Below, one piece after another: positions 7,854-13,626 of a DNA stretch of 22,789 nucleotides; position 1 is the first letter of the stretch, and each line of letters opens with the position of its first letter. The translations under genes and the position numbers were made by a program. The notes under the pieces are model-generated. The model had not been told where the DNA came from, made no database searches, and saw only the letters and a program-made list of their open reading frames with translations. Source of the DNA: a virus; IMG/VR virus record IMGVR_UViG_3300045919_000192, positions 1 through 22,789 of that record. The stretch is one strand, 5' to 3'.

Positions 7854-8010
7854 AATTTTTTTAACCTACTACTAACTTCTTTTGATTTAACTAGCCAATT
7901 ATCAAACGCTTGGTATTTGTCAACTTTTGCAAATTGCTTTTCGTATTTTCTAAAAAACTCTCGTCTTTCATTCCTTCTGCATAACCGTAATACGTATCTT
8001 GTTTTGTCAT
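7850..8010 (-). CDS. First gene of the ninB operon, apparently expressed by -1 frameshift (20 + 33 residues)
   Basis: ATG 8010 has an excellent GGAGG site and a consensus promoter upstream. Its own frame gives only 39 residues (MTKQDTYYGYAEGMKDESFL..., TAG at 7891). The -1 frame, in contrast, runs on to an ATGA overlap with ninB and encodes a compact basic/aromatic peptide (RKYEKQFAKVDKYQAFDNWL...), but it has no plausible start of its own: its only start-like codon is the TTG of the -35 box. At codons 19-20 the zero frame reads T TTT TTA (7957-7951), a known type of -1 slippery heptamer, with an internal AAGGA 14 nt before it. Slippage gives a 53-residue fusion. A one-base homopolymer error or mutation is the alternative. 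Function unknown. Confidence 0.55.
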
Positions 8011-8042
8011 GTTTCCTCCAAACTTTATAATTTTGATGATTT

Positions 8043-8071
8043 ATATTAATCCTGTTTAGCCTGTTTGTCAA
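8043..8071 (-). promoter_or_regulatory. Near-consensus sigma70 promoter for the ninB operon
   Basis: Minus strand TTGACA (8066-8071), 17-nt spacer, TAATAT (8043-8048). Start point expected near 8036, some 25 nt before ATG 8010. The 14-bp motif ATTCGTAAGCGTAT lies immediately upstream and shares one base with the -35 box. Confidence 0.85.
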
Positions 8072-8084
8072 TACGCTTACGAAT
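8071..8084 (-). promoter_or_regulatory. Operator copy 1: ATTCGTAAGCGTAT next to the ninB-operon promoter
   Basis: Fourteen bases, partly palindromic (AT-W-CG-N4-CG-W-AT), nearly identical to two copies in the divergent control region near 13.2 kb. Its last base is the first T of TTGACA, as in copy 2. Placement abutting the -35 box is typical of an activator that contacts RNA polymerase, though repression is also possible. Confidence 0.65.
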
Positions 8085-8357
8085 TATGTTTAATTGTAAA
8101 ATCATATAGACCGTATGTGATATAGATATATATTGCCCATCACAGCAAGTTATCCCAATCTAGTTATTTGCACTCATTTACTTTACAGTTGTGATCCTGT
8201 TGGCGTAAATCAAACCTTACTATCACTTTGTAGGTGTTTTACTGCTGATAAACAGTCGGTCGGTACTAAACACTTACTAGATTGCTATCTTTCCCCTATT
8301 CGTTGCATCAAGCCAGGGATTGCCTTTTCTAAGCGTCAGTTGCTTTATTTTTTCCAT
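8085..8357. other. Spacer without a convincing gene
   Basis: Between the terminator of the replication operon and the next promoter. Minus-strand frames hold only a 26-codon ORF (8277-8357) starting in the terminator T-run. A plus-strand frame of 79 codons (8133-8372) lacks a ribosome-binding site and ends inside the terminator. An imperfect inverted repeat (AGGTGTTT 8232-8239 with AAACACTT 8268-8275) could fold. I see no tRNA. The stretch could host a small RNA or be a relic of a lost gene. Confidence 0.5.
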
Positions 8358-8409
8358 AAAAAAACCCCGTGACCTGTAAAAGTATGAAGCAATTACAGAT
8401 AACACGAGG
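8358..8409 (-). terminator. Strong intrinsic terminator of the replication operon
   Basis: On the minus strand: CCTCGTG (8403-8409), internal bulge, CTGTAA, loop, TTACAG, GT, CACGGGG (8365-8371), then seven T (8358-8364). Two stacked stems (7 bp with one G-U, and 6 bp) and a pure T-run make a textbook rho-independent terminator, about 90 nt after the methyltransferase stop. Confidence 0.88.
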
Positions 8410-8499
8410 TTGATACTTAAATATCGGTCTTAGTCCTGCATAGACAAACAACGATATTCAGAATTAATTATAGATCAATTAAGATAACATTGTCAACAA

Positions 8500-8979
8500 T
8501 CATAATTTCATAAATGTTAACCAATGAGTTTTTTGTGCCTTTCCTGATGGATGACCAAATAAAGGTTCTATATCTGTACACTTTAAAACCTCTTTCAATG
8601 GTATGTCTGATTCGTTCCATTTAAAAATAAGTACTCCATTTGTATCTAAAACCCTGAAACATTCAGAAAAACCCAAAGTCAAATCATTTTTCCATGTTTC
8701 TTTTTTTAAAGCTCCATAAGATTGAGCCATGAAGCTATTTTCACCTAAAAATAAATGAGGAGGGTCAAAAACAACAAGCTTAAAATAATTGTCCTCAAAA
8801 TTCATTTTTCTAAAATCATGAACCATATCAGGTAAACATTTTCTTATTCTCATGTCTTTACCTGAACCAACTTCTTTAGGCTCCATAACTCTTTGATCGC
8901 AATAAATAGCATTAGGATGTTTTTTATTAAACCAAAACTGCCGACCACCACAACACGCATCTAAAATAAACTTTTCCAA
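8500..8979 (-). CDS. Class I SAM-dependent methyltransferase, probably DNA-modifying
   Basis: 159 aa. SAM-binding motif I DACCGGRQFW (residues 7-16), acidic D28 after the second strand, and motif IV FDPPHLFLG with D72-P-P-H75, then a long helix and C-terminal VLIFKWNES strand. Small phage proteins of this build are annotated as methyltransferases; DPPH in place of DPPY/NPPY makes the target (adenine N6, cytosine N4, or something else) uncertain. Start is TTG 8979: GGAG lies 7 nt upstream, while an ATG between the two opens only a seven-codon out-of-frame ORF. Last gene before the terminator. It could protect phage DNA from host restriction. Confidence 0.78.
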   Translation of the reverse strand: MEKFILDACCGGRQFWFNKKHPNAIYCDQRVMEPKEVGSGKDMRIRKCLPDMVHDFRKMNFEDNYFKLVVFDPPHLFLGENSFMAQSYGALKKETWKNDLTLGFSECFRVLDTNGVLIFKWNESDIPLKEVLKCTDIEPLFGHPSGKAQKTHWLTFMKL

Positions 8980-9005
8980 TTCATATCTCCAAAATTATTT
9001 CGTTA

Positions 9006-9194
9006 TTAACCACGTTCACAAACAAGATTATTATCTTGATATATTTTTACTGACATTCGACCACAACTATTGCAGATTGTCTGGTCTATCGATATAGGTT
9101 GCTCTGACTCATAACGTAACCACTCGCTTATTTTTGCTTTTGTAGTTACATCATGCGAACTTTGTTTTGTTTCACCACCGCATTTGCATTGCAT
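9006..9194 (-). CDS. Small zinc-ribbon protein (62 aa)
   Basis: Two cysteine knuckles: C-x-C-G-G at residues 3-7 and CNSCGR around residues 41-46, spaced as in zinc ribbons. The rest is polar and helical (KAKISEWLRYESEQP). ATG at 9194 one base after the previous stop, with AAGGAT as ribosome-binding site. Such proteins may bind nucleic acid or RNA polymerase; no specific family recognised. Confidence 0.7.
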   Translation of the reverse strand: MQCKCGGETKQSSHDVTTKAKISEWLRYESEQPISIDQTICNSCGRMSVKIYQDNNLVCERG

Positions 9195-9195
9195 A

Positions 9196-9420
9196 TCATA
9201 TCCTTTGACTTCTGAAATAATCTGACGCCATTTGTCTCATATTATCGACAAAATTATCGAAATCTTCTTCGTTTAATTGCCAAAGACCAGAATAAACGCC
9301 ATCGCTTAAACAATTTTGCGCCCACATTTCTTTGTCTCTAAGAAATGTATATCTTAAAGCATCTTCGTACATTTCCTTTAATTGTAATTCTGTAAATTCA
9401 TCTTTTAGTAGCATTTTCAT
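9196..9420 (-). CDS. Small acidic helical protein, unknown function (74 aa)
   Basis: Starts MKMLLKDEFTELQLKEMYED at ATG 9420, in an ATGA overlap with the previous gene and with GGAG upstream. Acidic, helix-rich, with aromatic residues and a single Cys; no membrane segment. Part of the replication operon between DnaB-like helicase and methyltransferase. Unknown. Confidence 0.65.
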   Translation of the reverse strand: MKMLLKDEFTELQLKEMYEDALRYTFLRDKEMWAQNCLSDGVYSGLWQLNEEDFDNFVDNMRQMASDYFRSQRI

Positions 9421-9635
9421 ATCTCCAATATTATTTCTTTATTAACCACTATTCTCAACCTAGCAGGCTTCCCAAAACTTGCGCTAAACAGTTTTAGAAA
9501 TTCTGCTGTTTCAGGCGTTTTTTCTTGTATAGCTAGCCATTGAGATTGCTTTTTTGTTTTCTGTGCGTGTATAGCGTTTAAATTTCGTTCTTTTGCTTGT
9601 TCTGATAGTTTTTCTAATCTGATTTCTATTTCCAT
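9417..9635 (-). CDS. Small protein overlapping the helicase 3' end, unknown function (72 aa)
   Basis: Chosen start ATG 9635 (MEIEIRLEKLSEQAKERNLN), 10 nt inside the helicase gene; a GTG at 9644 would add three residues. N-terminal basic amphipathic helix to about residue 45, then a short beta-like C-terminus (ARLRIVVNKEIILEI). Position directly after a DnaB-like gene would suit a helicase accessory, but nothing in the sequence proves it. Confidence 0.6.
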   Translation of the reverse strand: MEIEIRLEKLSEQAKERNLNAIHAQKTKKQSQWLAIQEKTPETAEFLKLFSASFGKPARLRIVVNKEIILEI

Positions 9636-10954
9636 TCTGTCCACATAGCTAAATGTTTAATAAAATCGGCTTTAACTTCTATTTTTTGCCCATGCCTGTT
9701 TTTATCGACAATTATATAATCTGACATGTCTTGAACCTTTGGTTGTTCTTGTGTCTTGTTTACATACTTACTGGCAAAATTAGATACTTCTTTTGGCTTC
9801 TGTTCTTCTTCTTGTTCTTGTGTAGATGGTCTATGCAATAATATAATTTGATCTGCTTCCTGTTCAATTATCCCTGAGTCCCGTAAATCTGACATCATTG
9901 GCTTTTTATTTGATCTCTTCATATTGTCTCTATTAAGCTGAGCTAAAACAATAACTGGAACATTAAGCAATTTAGCCATGTTTTTCATGGTGGTTATTGT
10001 TTCACCTACGCTTAGATTCTGATTAGCTAAATCTTTATCGTGTTTTATCTTGGTTAGATAATCAACAATGATTAAATCTAAACCGTGTTCAATTTTCCAA
10101 GCTCTAGCTTGCATCATTATCTCGCTGGCTTTTATTATCGGCTTATCGTAAATAAATAAATCTTTTTCACTGATAGTTGATGAATAAGCAGTAATCCTTG
10201 TCCATTCCTGTTCATCTATCCTGGCGTCTCTCATTCTTGTTGAATCGATTGATGTAATCATGCTCATTAGTCGAATCATTATCTGGTCACATGACATTTC
10301 CATAGAAAAAAATCCTACTTTTTTATTCTGCATCAAGATATTTCTAATTATTGAAACAGCAAAAGCGGTTTTACCTACACCTGGGCGAGCACCTATCACC
10401 ATCATGTCTGTTGATTGCATACCACCAAGAGCAATATCAACTTTATCGAATCCTATTTTTAAACCTAGATTACCGTTAGAGTTAAAAGCTTTATCTAAGT
10501 GATCCACATAAGATTTTAAAGCTTCCTTCATAGTGTAGTTATGATTTCTTGCATCCATGCTTTGAAGTTTGTTAATGTTTGTCAGCATTTCTGACACAGC
10601 TTCTATGCTTTCTGTACCTTGCTCAATTTCTCTTAATGCCGACTCTAGTGTTCGTTTAATTCCTTTTGCTATAAAAATATCTCTTAACAGGTCAAGAGAA
10701 TATTGAAAGTTAGCTTTGCAACTTAAGCACTTTGTTTGCCATTCGCATACAACCCATAATTCATAGCCATGCAATCTTTCATGTACTCCAAATGCATCTA
10801 TTGTGATATTGCTTCCGGCCATAGATAACATTACTTCTATAGGTTTTCTTAAGGTATCAAACCATCTAGGCTCTATTTGATATGAAACAATAGTTTCTGG
10901 ATGATTAAGAATCACACCGATAACCTGTAGTTCTATTCTGTATTGTTTTGTCAT
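9626..10954 (-). CDS. dnaB: Replicative DNA helicase, DnaB family
   Basis: 442 aa. N-terminal domain of about 160 residues with an unusual CxxxxCxxC cluster (C70, C76, C79). RecA-fold core: Walker A GARPGVGKT (188-196), FFSMEM (215-220), Walker B DLIIVDYL (293-300), LAQLNR (338-343) and DLRDSGIIEQEAD (356-368), all diagnostic of DnaB. It unwinds DNA ahead of the fork as a hexamer. Somewhat shorter than E. coli DnaB (471 aa), as usual for phage forms. ATG at 10954 overlaps the stop of the initiator gene, so the two are co-produced. A phage-owned helicase means that loading is probably done by the upstream initiator. Confidence 0.95.
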   Translation of the reverse strand: MTKQYRIELQVIGVILNHPETIVSYQIEPRWFDTLRKPIEVMLSMAGSNITIDAFGVHERLHGYELWVVCEWQTKCLSCKANFQYSLDLLRDIFIAKGIKRTLESALREIEQGTESIEAVSEMLTNINKLQSMDARNHNYTMKEALKSYVDHLDKAFNSNGNLGLKIGFDKVDIALGGMQSTDMMVIGARPGVGKTAFAVSIIRNILMQNKKVGFFSMEMSCDQIMIRLMSMITSIDSTRMRDARIDEQEWTRITAYSSTISEKDLFIYDKPIIKASEIMMQARAWKIEHGLDLIIVDYLTKIKHDKDLANQNLSVGETITTMKNMAKLLNVPVIVLAQLNRDNMKRSNKKPMMSDLRDSGIIEQEADQIILLHRPSTQEQEEEQKPKEVSNFASKYVNKTQEQPKVQDMSDYIIVDKNRHGQKIEVKADFIKHLAMWTEWK

Positions 10955-11688
10955 TGGCTGTACTCTCCTTCTACAATCTTTAGAAAATTATCGTATTTAG
11001 TTAAAAAATCTAAACTAGCAAACCACTTTCTACCATTTTGTCCGGTTAAAAACTTTGATTCCTTTACCATTGAAAAATAACCTTGCCAATCTTCAAGAGA
11101 ATTAACACCTGGATCTTCTACCCATAATTTCTTAATCTGGTTTTTTCTCTTGTCTGTAATTTTTGCTACACCTGGATTGCTTGGCAATGTTTCTTGATAA
11201 ATACTAACTATTTTTTCATAGGGAACTGAAACGCTAGTTTTAGTCTTTACTATCTCTTCTTTGTTTAATTGTTTAGTTGTTATATTGTTGTATGTGTCGG
11301 TCAGCTGGTTGTCAGCTGTCTCTGAGCTGGTTGTCAGCTGGTTGTCAGCTGGTTGTTTAGTTGGTTGTATATCCTGAAATTTGCTGTAATTACAAATAGT
11401 TATTATAGTTGTTAGATGGTTGCTTTTTAACGAAATCATTGAATCTTTTTCAAGTAAATTTAAAAAGTTTCTAACTTTTCCGCGAGTCCACTTCCAACGA
11501 TCTCCTAAAGTTTCCTGACTATATGCAAGCTGACCTCTCTTACATTCTATCAATTGACCTTTAATTAAAAACTTACTATCTTCAAAATTTGCAATAAGTA
11601 ACATATCAATCCAGCATCTTAACTTTTCAGGGTCTTTATATATCCAATGATCTTGGATATCTTTATGTAAACATATCCAGCCAGACAT
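10951..11688 (-). CDS. Replication initiator-like protein with N-terminal winged-helix domain
   Basis: 245 aa. The N-terminus MSGWICLHKDIQDHWIYKDP and CKRGQLAYSQETLGDRWKWTRGKVRNFLNLLEKDSMI (about 50-86) is the winged-helix pattern of phage replication proteins of the lambda O / DnaD-like group. A polar linker (residues about 105-150) is encoded by 11-bp DNA iterons, and a C-terminal domain has KKLWVEDPGVNSLEDWQGYFSMV and NGRKWFASLDFLTKYDNFLKI, common in phage helicase loaders. It should bind the iterons and recruit the DnaB-like helicase encoded next. Role is inferred from domain order, neighbours and the origin-like repeats inside the gene. Confidence 0.82.
   Translation of the reverse strand: MSGWICLHKDIQDHWIYKDPEKLRCWIDMLLIANFEDSKFLIKGQLIECKRGQLAYSQETLGDRWKWTRGKVRNFLNLLEKDSMISLKSNHLTTIITICNYSKFQDIQPTKQPADNQLTTSSETADNQLTDTYNNITTKQLNKEEIVKTKTSVSVPYEKIVSIYQETLPSNPGVAKITDKRKNQIKKLWVEDPGVNSLEDWQGYFSMVKESKFLTGQNGRKWFASLDFLTKYDNFLKIVEGEYSQ
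11300..11354 (-). repeat. Five 11-bp iterons inside the initiator gene: probable replication origin
   Basis: Minus-strand unit AACCAGCTGAC. Plus-strand copies GTCAGCTGGTT at 11300-11310, 11333-11343 and 11344-11354 are exact; 11311-11321 and 11322-11332 are variants; a weak sixth lies at 11355-11366. They are contiguous with an 11-bp period, so copies fall on the same DNA face. Because 11 is not a multiple of three, the protein is not repeated in register, meaning the DNA is what is conserved. An A+T-rich stretch borders them (11240-11299). The layout mirrors the lambda origin inside gene O. Confidence 0.75.
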
Positions 11689-11689
11689 A

Positions 11690-11863
11690 CTAAACTTCTA
11701 ATGAATCAACAAATGTCGATAAATTATCAGAAAACGCTCTAATATTCTCAACTGAAATAGAAATTAAAACACCATCATGCTGGGTTATAAGAACCTCTGT
11801 TTTGTCATCTGTAATAGAAACATTTATTTGTTTTTGATCTGGTATTAAATTTATAATTCTCAT
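11690..11863 (-). CDS. Small protein upstream of the initiator, unknown function (57 aa)
   Basis: ATG 11863 to TAG 11690, beginning 2 nt after the stop of the ribbon-helix-helix gene and ending one base before the initiator ATG. Predicted all-beta then helical: alternating INVSITDDKTEVLITQHDG, then ISISVENIRAFSDNL. No recognised domain. Tight spacing supports a real gene. Confidence 0.65.
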   Translation of the reverse strand: MRIINLIPDQKQINVSITDDKTEVLITQHDGVLISISVENIRAFSDNLSTFVDSLEV

Positions 11864-11865
11864 AA

Positions 11866-12030
11866 TTAATCCCTGGCCTCAATTAAGCCATATTCTTTTG
11901 CTTCTTTCTTGATTAGATAATGAAGTGTTTTGTTTTGCGAGCGATCTTGAATTTTAGCTAGTTTAGCTAAAAGTATTTTTGATTCATCGCTTAACATAAA
12001 CGATGTAGAAGTTTGTTTCTTGTCTGTCAT
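11866..12030 (-). CDS. Ribbon-helix-helix (Arc/CopG-like) DNA-binding protein (54 aa)
   Basis: MTDKKQTSTSFMLSDESKIL: a short polar N-terminal strand with alternating residues (TSTSFML), followed by helix A (DESKILLAKLAKIQ), a turn (DRSQNKT) and helix B (LHYLIKKEAKEYG). This is the size and pattern of RHH transcription factors, which bind DNA as dimers through the N-terminal beta ribbon. A 13-bp perfect inverted repeat overlying a promoter lies immediately upstream, so autoregulation of the initiator-helicase operon is likely. First gene after the RuvC-like gene. The fold is inferred from pattern. Confidence 0.68.
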   Translation of the reverse strand: MTDKKQTSTSFMLSDESKILLAKLAKIQDRSQNKTLHYLIKKEAKEYGLIEARD

Positions 12031-12033
12031 GAT

Positions 12034-12093
12034 ATAAGCCTAAAGTAAGTTAATGTACGGGTTAACTTTAGGCTTATTTTGTGGTTATGTCAA
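12034..12093 (-). promoter_or_regulatory. Promoter overlaid by a 13-bp perfect inverted repeat (probable RHH operator)
   Basis: Minus strand TTGACA (12088-12093), 17-nt spacer, TAAAGT (12065-12070). The arms ATAAGCCTAAAGT (12034-12046) and ACTTTAGGCTTAT (12065-12077) are perfectly complementary; one arm covers the -10 box and the other lies between start point and ATG 12030. A bound dimer pair would block transcription. As RNA it would also form a stem near the 5' end of the message, followed on the plus strand by a few T. Confidence 0.72.
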
Positions 12094-12094
12094 A

Positions 12095-12526
12095 TCATTT
12101 TTTCATATTCCTATAAGGCCAAGCTACACAAGCCGCGTCTCTTTCGTGAGAATTACTTTTACCTTCCCACCCTGTCAGAGCCCTAAACTGTTCAGCGTTT
12201 AATTTAGCGCCTTTTTGCTTTGGGCTAATGGCAATGTAATCAATTGCTAATTCAGAGCATAAGGACTGCACTATGCCACAAATGCAATCTACCTGCCCTA
12301 CCTTACGGGCTATGTTTAAACGTGTTGCTACGTTTGATTTTTGGCCTGTAAATACGTGGGATTGTAGTCGGCTATCTTCTATGATTATTGCGTCAATTTC
12401 GAAACTTTCTTGTTTTAGCAAATAAATTAAATTAATGGTTGTTAGAGTGTCTAAAAACATTAATTCGCCATTGATAAATTGTGCAATTCCATTGTTTACA
12501 CCTGGATCAATGCCTAGGATTATCAT
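12095..12526 (-). CDS. RuvC-like Holliday junction resolvase
   Basis: 143 aa. RNase H-fold signature GIDPGVNNG (D7), central acidic E50 in AIIIEDSRL, and C-terminal acidic pair in HERDAACVA (E128, D130): the order and spacing of the catalytic carboxylates of RuvC. The 'ISPKQKGAKLN' and 'SHERDAA' segments are typical of the phage version. It would resolve branched DNA before packaging. Shorter than bacterial RuvC (173 aa). ATG 12526 overlaps the upstream stop. Confidence 0.85.
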   Translation of the reverse strand: MIILGIDPGVNNGIAQFINGELMFLDTLTTINLIYLLKQESFEIDAIIIEDSRLQSHVFTGQKSNVATRLNIARKVGQVDCICGIVQSLCSELAIDYIAISPKQKGAKLNAEQFRALTGWEGKSNSHERDAACVAWPYRNMKK

Positions 12527-12720
12527 TTCTGTTTACCACACCGGCAACCATTGCATATTTTTTTATTTAAAATATGATATGTGCATTGGTCATGAATATC
12601 ACCTTGTTCTGCTATGTATTCTTCAAGTTCAGATATTCTATTTGTCATTTTTACAATCGTGTTAAATCTATCATCAGCCTTTTCTAAAGTATCAAATAAT
12701 TTGTTAAATTCGTCGTTCAC
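12523..12720 (-). CDS. Small coiled-coil protein with Cys-rich tail (65 aa)
   Basis: Residues about 5-45 form an acidic coiled coil (FNKLFDTLEKADDRFNTIV, ISELEEYIAEQG), and the C-terminus has C-x11-C and CNGCRCGKQK, which may hold zinc. ATGA overlaps on both sides. Unknown function; the pattern resembles small phage proteins of early operons. Confidence 0.65.
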   Translation of the reverse strand: MNDEFNKLFDTLEKADDRFNTIVKMTNRISELEEYIAEQGDIHDQCTYHILNKKICNGCRCGKQK

Positions 12721-12917
12721 TTTCCCCCCTCCAAAAGCTTTTTATAAACTTCCTCAATAGCAATATAACGCTCGTGACTAGTTCTTTTGTGCGATCCAGA
12801 TCTAAGCCTGTATAGTGTAGATTGTGGAGTTTTAAACGATGTTTCAAGCTCTTTTGATAGCTGATAATCGTTTAAGCCTTGTTGTTTTATTTTTTTAAGT
12901 AGTTCTTGAATAGTCAT
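12717..12917 (-). CDS. Small HTH (Cro/CI-type) regulator, candidate for the shared operator
   Basis: 66 aa. A helix-turn-helix of XRE type lies at about residues 15-42: GLNDYQLSKELETSF (positioning helix, with 'DYQLSKEL'), then TPQSTLYRLRSG (recognition helix followed by the typical R-x-G turn), then a C-terminal helix IAIEEVYKKLLEG. Size and position as second gene of the leftward operon match phage Cro-like proteins. Likely target: the ATTCGTWARCGTAT sites. That it binds them is inference. Confidence 0.72.
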   Translation of the reverse strand: MTIQELLKKIKQQGLNDYQLSKELETSFKTPQSTLYRLRSGSHKRTSHERYIAIEEVYKKLLEGGK

Positions 12918-13147
12918 TTTGTTATTCCGTGATGTTTTTCTGCTGCTCTAAACCCTAATGTAAACGAATAATTACATATATCTTCTTCAGCCATAATGCT
13001 TTTATTACTCCTTCTTATGTCATCATCTGTTAACGGCTTTTTTTCTAGTTTTGCTAGTTCTTCTTCTAGCTCTTTAATTAGAATTTTAAACTCTGGACAT
13101 TCCCATCTGATTATATCCAAACACTTTTTCAATAATTCTATATTCAT
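12914..13147 (-). CDS. First gene of the leftward operon, unknown function (77 aa)
   Basis: MNIELLKKCLDIIRWECPEF: charged helical protein with KELEEELAKLEKK, then a C-terminal part with CNYSFTLGFRAAEKHHG. No DNA-binding motif seen. GAGGTGAT ahead of ATG 13147 is a good ribosome-binding site. It follows operator copy 3 by 11 nt. Overlaps the HTH gene by ATGA, so they are co-translated. Confidence 0.7.
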   Translation of the reverse strand: MNIELLKKCLDIIRWECPEFKILIKELEEELAKLEKKPLTDDDIRRSNKSIMAEEDICNYSFTLGFRAAEKHHGITK

Positions 13148-13158
13148 TTTATCACCTC

Positions 13159-13172
13159 ATACGTTTACGAAT
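13159..13172 (-). promoter_or_regulatory. Operator copy 3: ATTCGTAAACGTAT just downstream of the leftward start point
   Basis: Minus strand. It lies between the predicted start point (near 13174) and the first ATG at 13147. A protein bound here would block the leftward promoter, in contrast to copies 1 and 2, which sit just upstream of -35 boxes. Confidence 0.65.
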
Positions 13173-13180
13173 TGTTACTT

Positions 13181-13208
13181 ACTATACCATGTTTATTTAT
13201 TTTGTAAA
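13181..13208 (-). promoter_or_regulatory. Leftward promoter of the replication/regulator operon
   Basis: Minus strand TTTACA (13203-13208), 16-nt spacer, TATAGT (13181-13186); 5 of 6 matches in each box. Expected start near 13174. Divergent from the rightward promoter at 13225-13253; the -35 boxes are 16 bp apart, with operator copy 2 between them. Confidence 0.72.
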
Positions 13209-13211
13209 ATA

Positions 13212-13225
13212 ATTCGTTAGCGTAT
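13212..13225 (+). promoter_or_regulatory. Operator copy 2: ATTCGTTAGCGTAT between the divergent promoters
   Basis: Plus strand. Its last T is the first base of the rightward TTGACA, the same register as copy 1 at 8071-8084. It is also just upstream of the leftward -35. A bound regulator could touch polymerase at both promoters. Confidence 0.68.
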
Positions 13226-13253
13226 TGACAAAGGTTATTTTTAGTTTTATCTT
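13225..13253 (+). promoter_or_regulatory. Rightward early-type promoter
   Basis: Perfect -35 TTGACA (13225-13230), 17-nt spacer, TATCTT (13248-13253, 4 of 6). Start point near 13260, 29 nt before ATG 13289. Reads the cluster of tiny plus-strand genes. Confidence 0.72.
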
Positions 13254-13288
13254 TATTACCAACAAAACATAATTAATCGGAGAAGAAA

Positions 13289-13471
13289 ATGAAAGACTTA
13301 TATCTTTATAAATTTACGATGGAATTTACCATGCTTGCAGAAACAAAAGAGCTTGCTTGGGAAGAATTATGTATTGATGTAGCTAATATGGGACTTGATT
13401 CTTTTAAATATAAATATGAAGAATCAGAATACCCAGTGAGAAAAGAACTTTTAAAGGATAGTTATTTATGA
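13289..13471 (+). CDS. First gene of the rightward operon, unknown function (60 aa)
   Basis: MKDLYLYKFTMEFTMLAETK: beta-type N-terminus, then an acidic helical part with WEELCIDVANMG and a Tyr/Lys-rich stretch. GGAG 9 nt upstream of ATG. No family seen. Proteins of this size at the head of a phage early operon often act on host functions, but nothing specific can be read here. Confidence 0.7.
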   Translation: MKDLYLYKFTMEFTMLAETKELAWEELCIDVANMGLDSFKYKYEESEYPVRKELLKDSYL

Positions 13472-13626
13472 AATACAAATTGACCGCTTACTGCAAAGCA
13501 AATAAATCTAATGAAATACACGAATGTGTATATTTTACAGTTAGATCAAATGACATTCAGGTTATTATTGATGCAATGTTAGGACGTGACCATTTAAGAT
13601 TTACTTTAACTGAGGAAATACAATGA
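13468..13626 (+). CDS. Small early protein, unknown function (52 aa)
   Basis: MKYKLTAYCKANKSNEIHEC, then VYFTVRSNDIQVIIDAMLG. Beta-beta-helix pattern with two Cys. ATG 13468 in an ATGA overlap with the preceding stop; TGA overlaps the next ATG. Similar N-terminal strand style to the preceding gene (YLYKFTMEF versus YKLTAYCKA), so a distant duplication is possible but not shown. Confidence 0.65.
   Translation: MKYKLTAYCKANKSNEIHECVYFTVRSNDIQVIIDAMLGRDHLRFTLTEEIQ

Noticed and set aside
7850-8071. 73-residue ORF starting with TTG at 8071
   Set aside because: The TTG is part of the -35 box, upstream of the transcription start, so translation cannot begin there; only its 3' half is likely to be translated, through frameshifting.
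8277-8357. 26-codon minus-strand ORF beginning just after the terminator
   Set aside because: Its ATG is in the terminator's T-run region and lacks an RBS; it would be read only from terminator leak-through.
8133-8372. 79-codon plus-strand ORF in the non-coding spacer
   Set aside because: No ribosome-binding site, isolated on the opposite strand, runs into the terminator stem and reads like random Cys/Leu/Ser-rich sequence.
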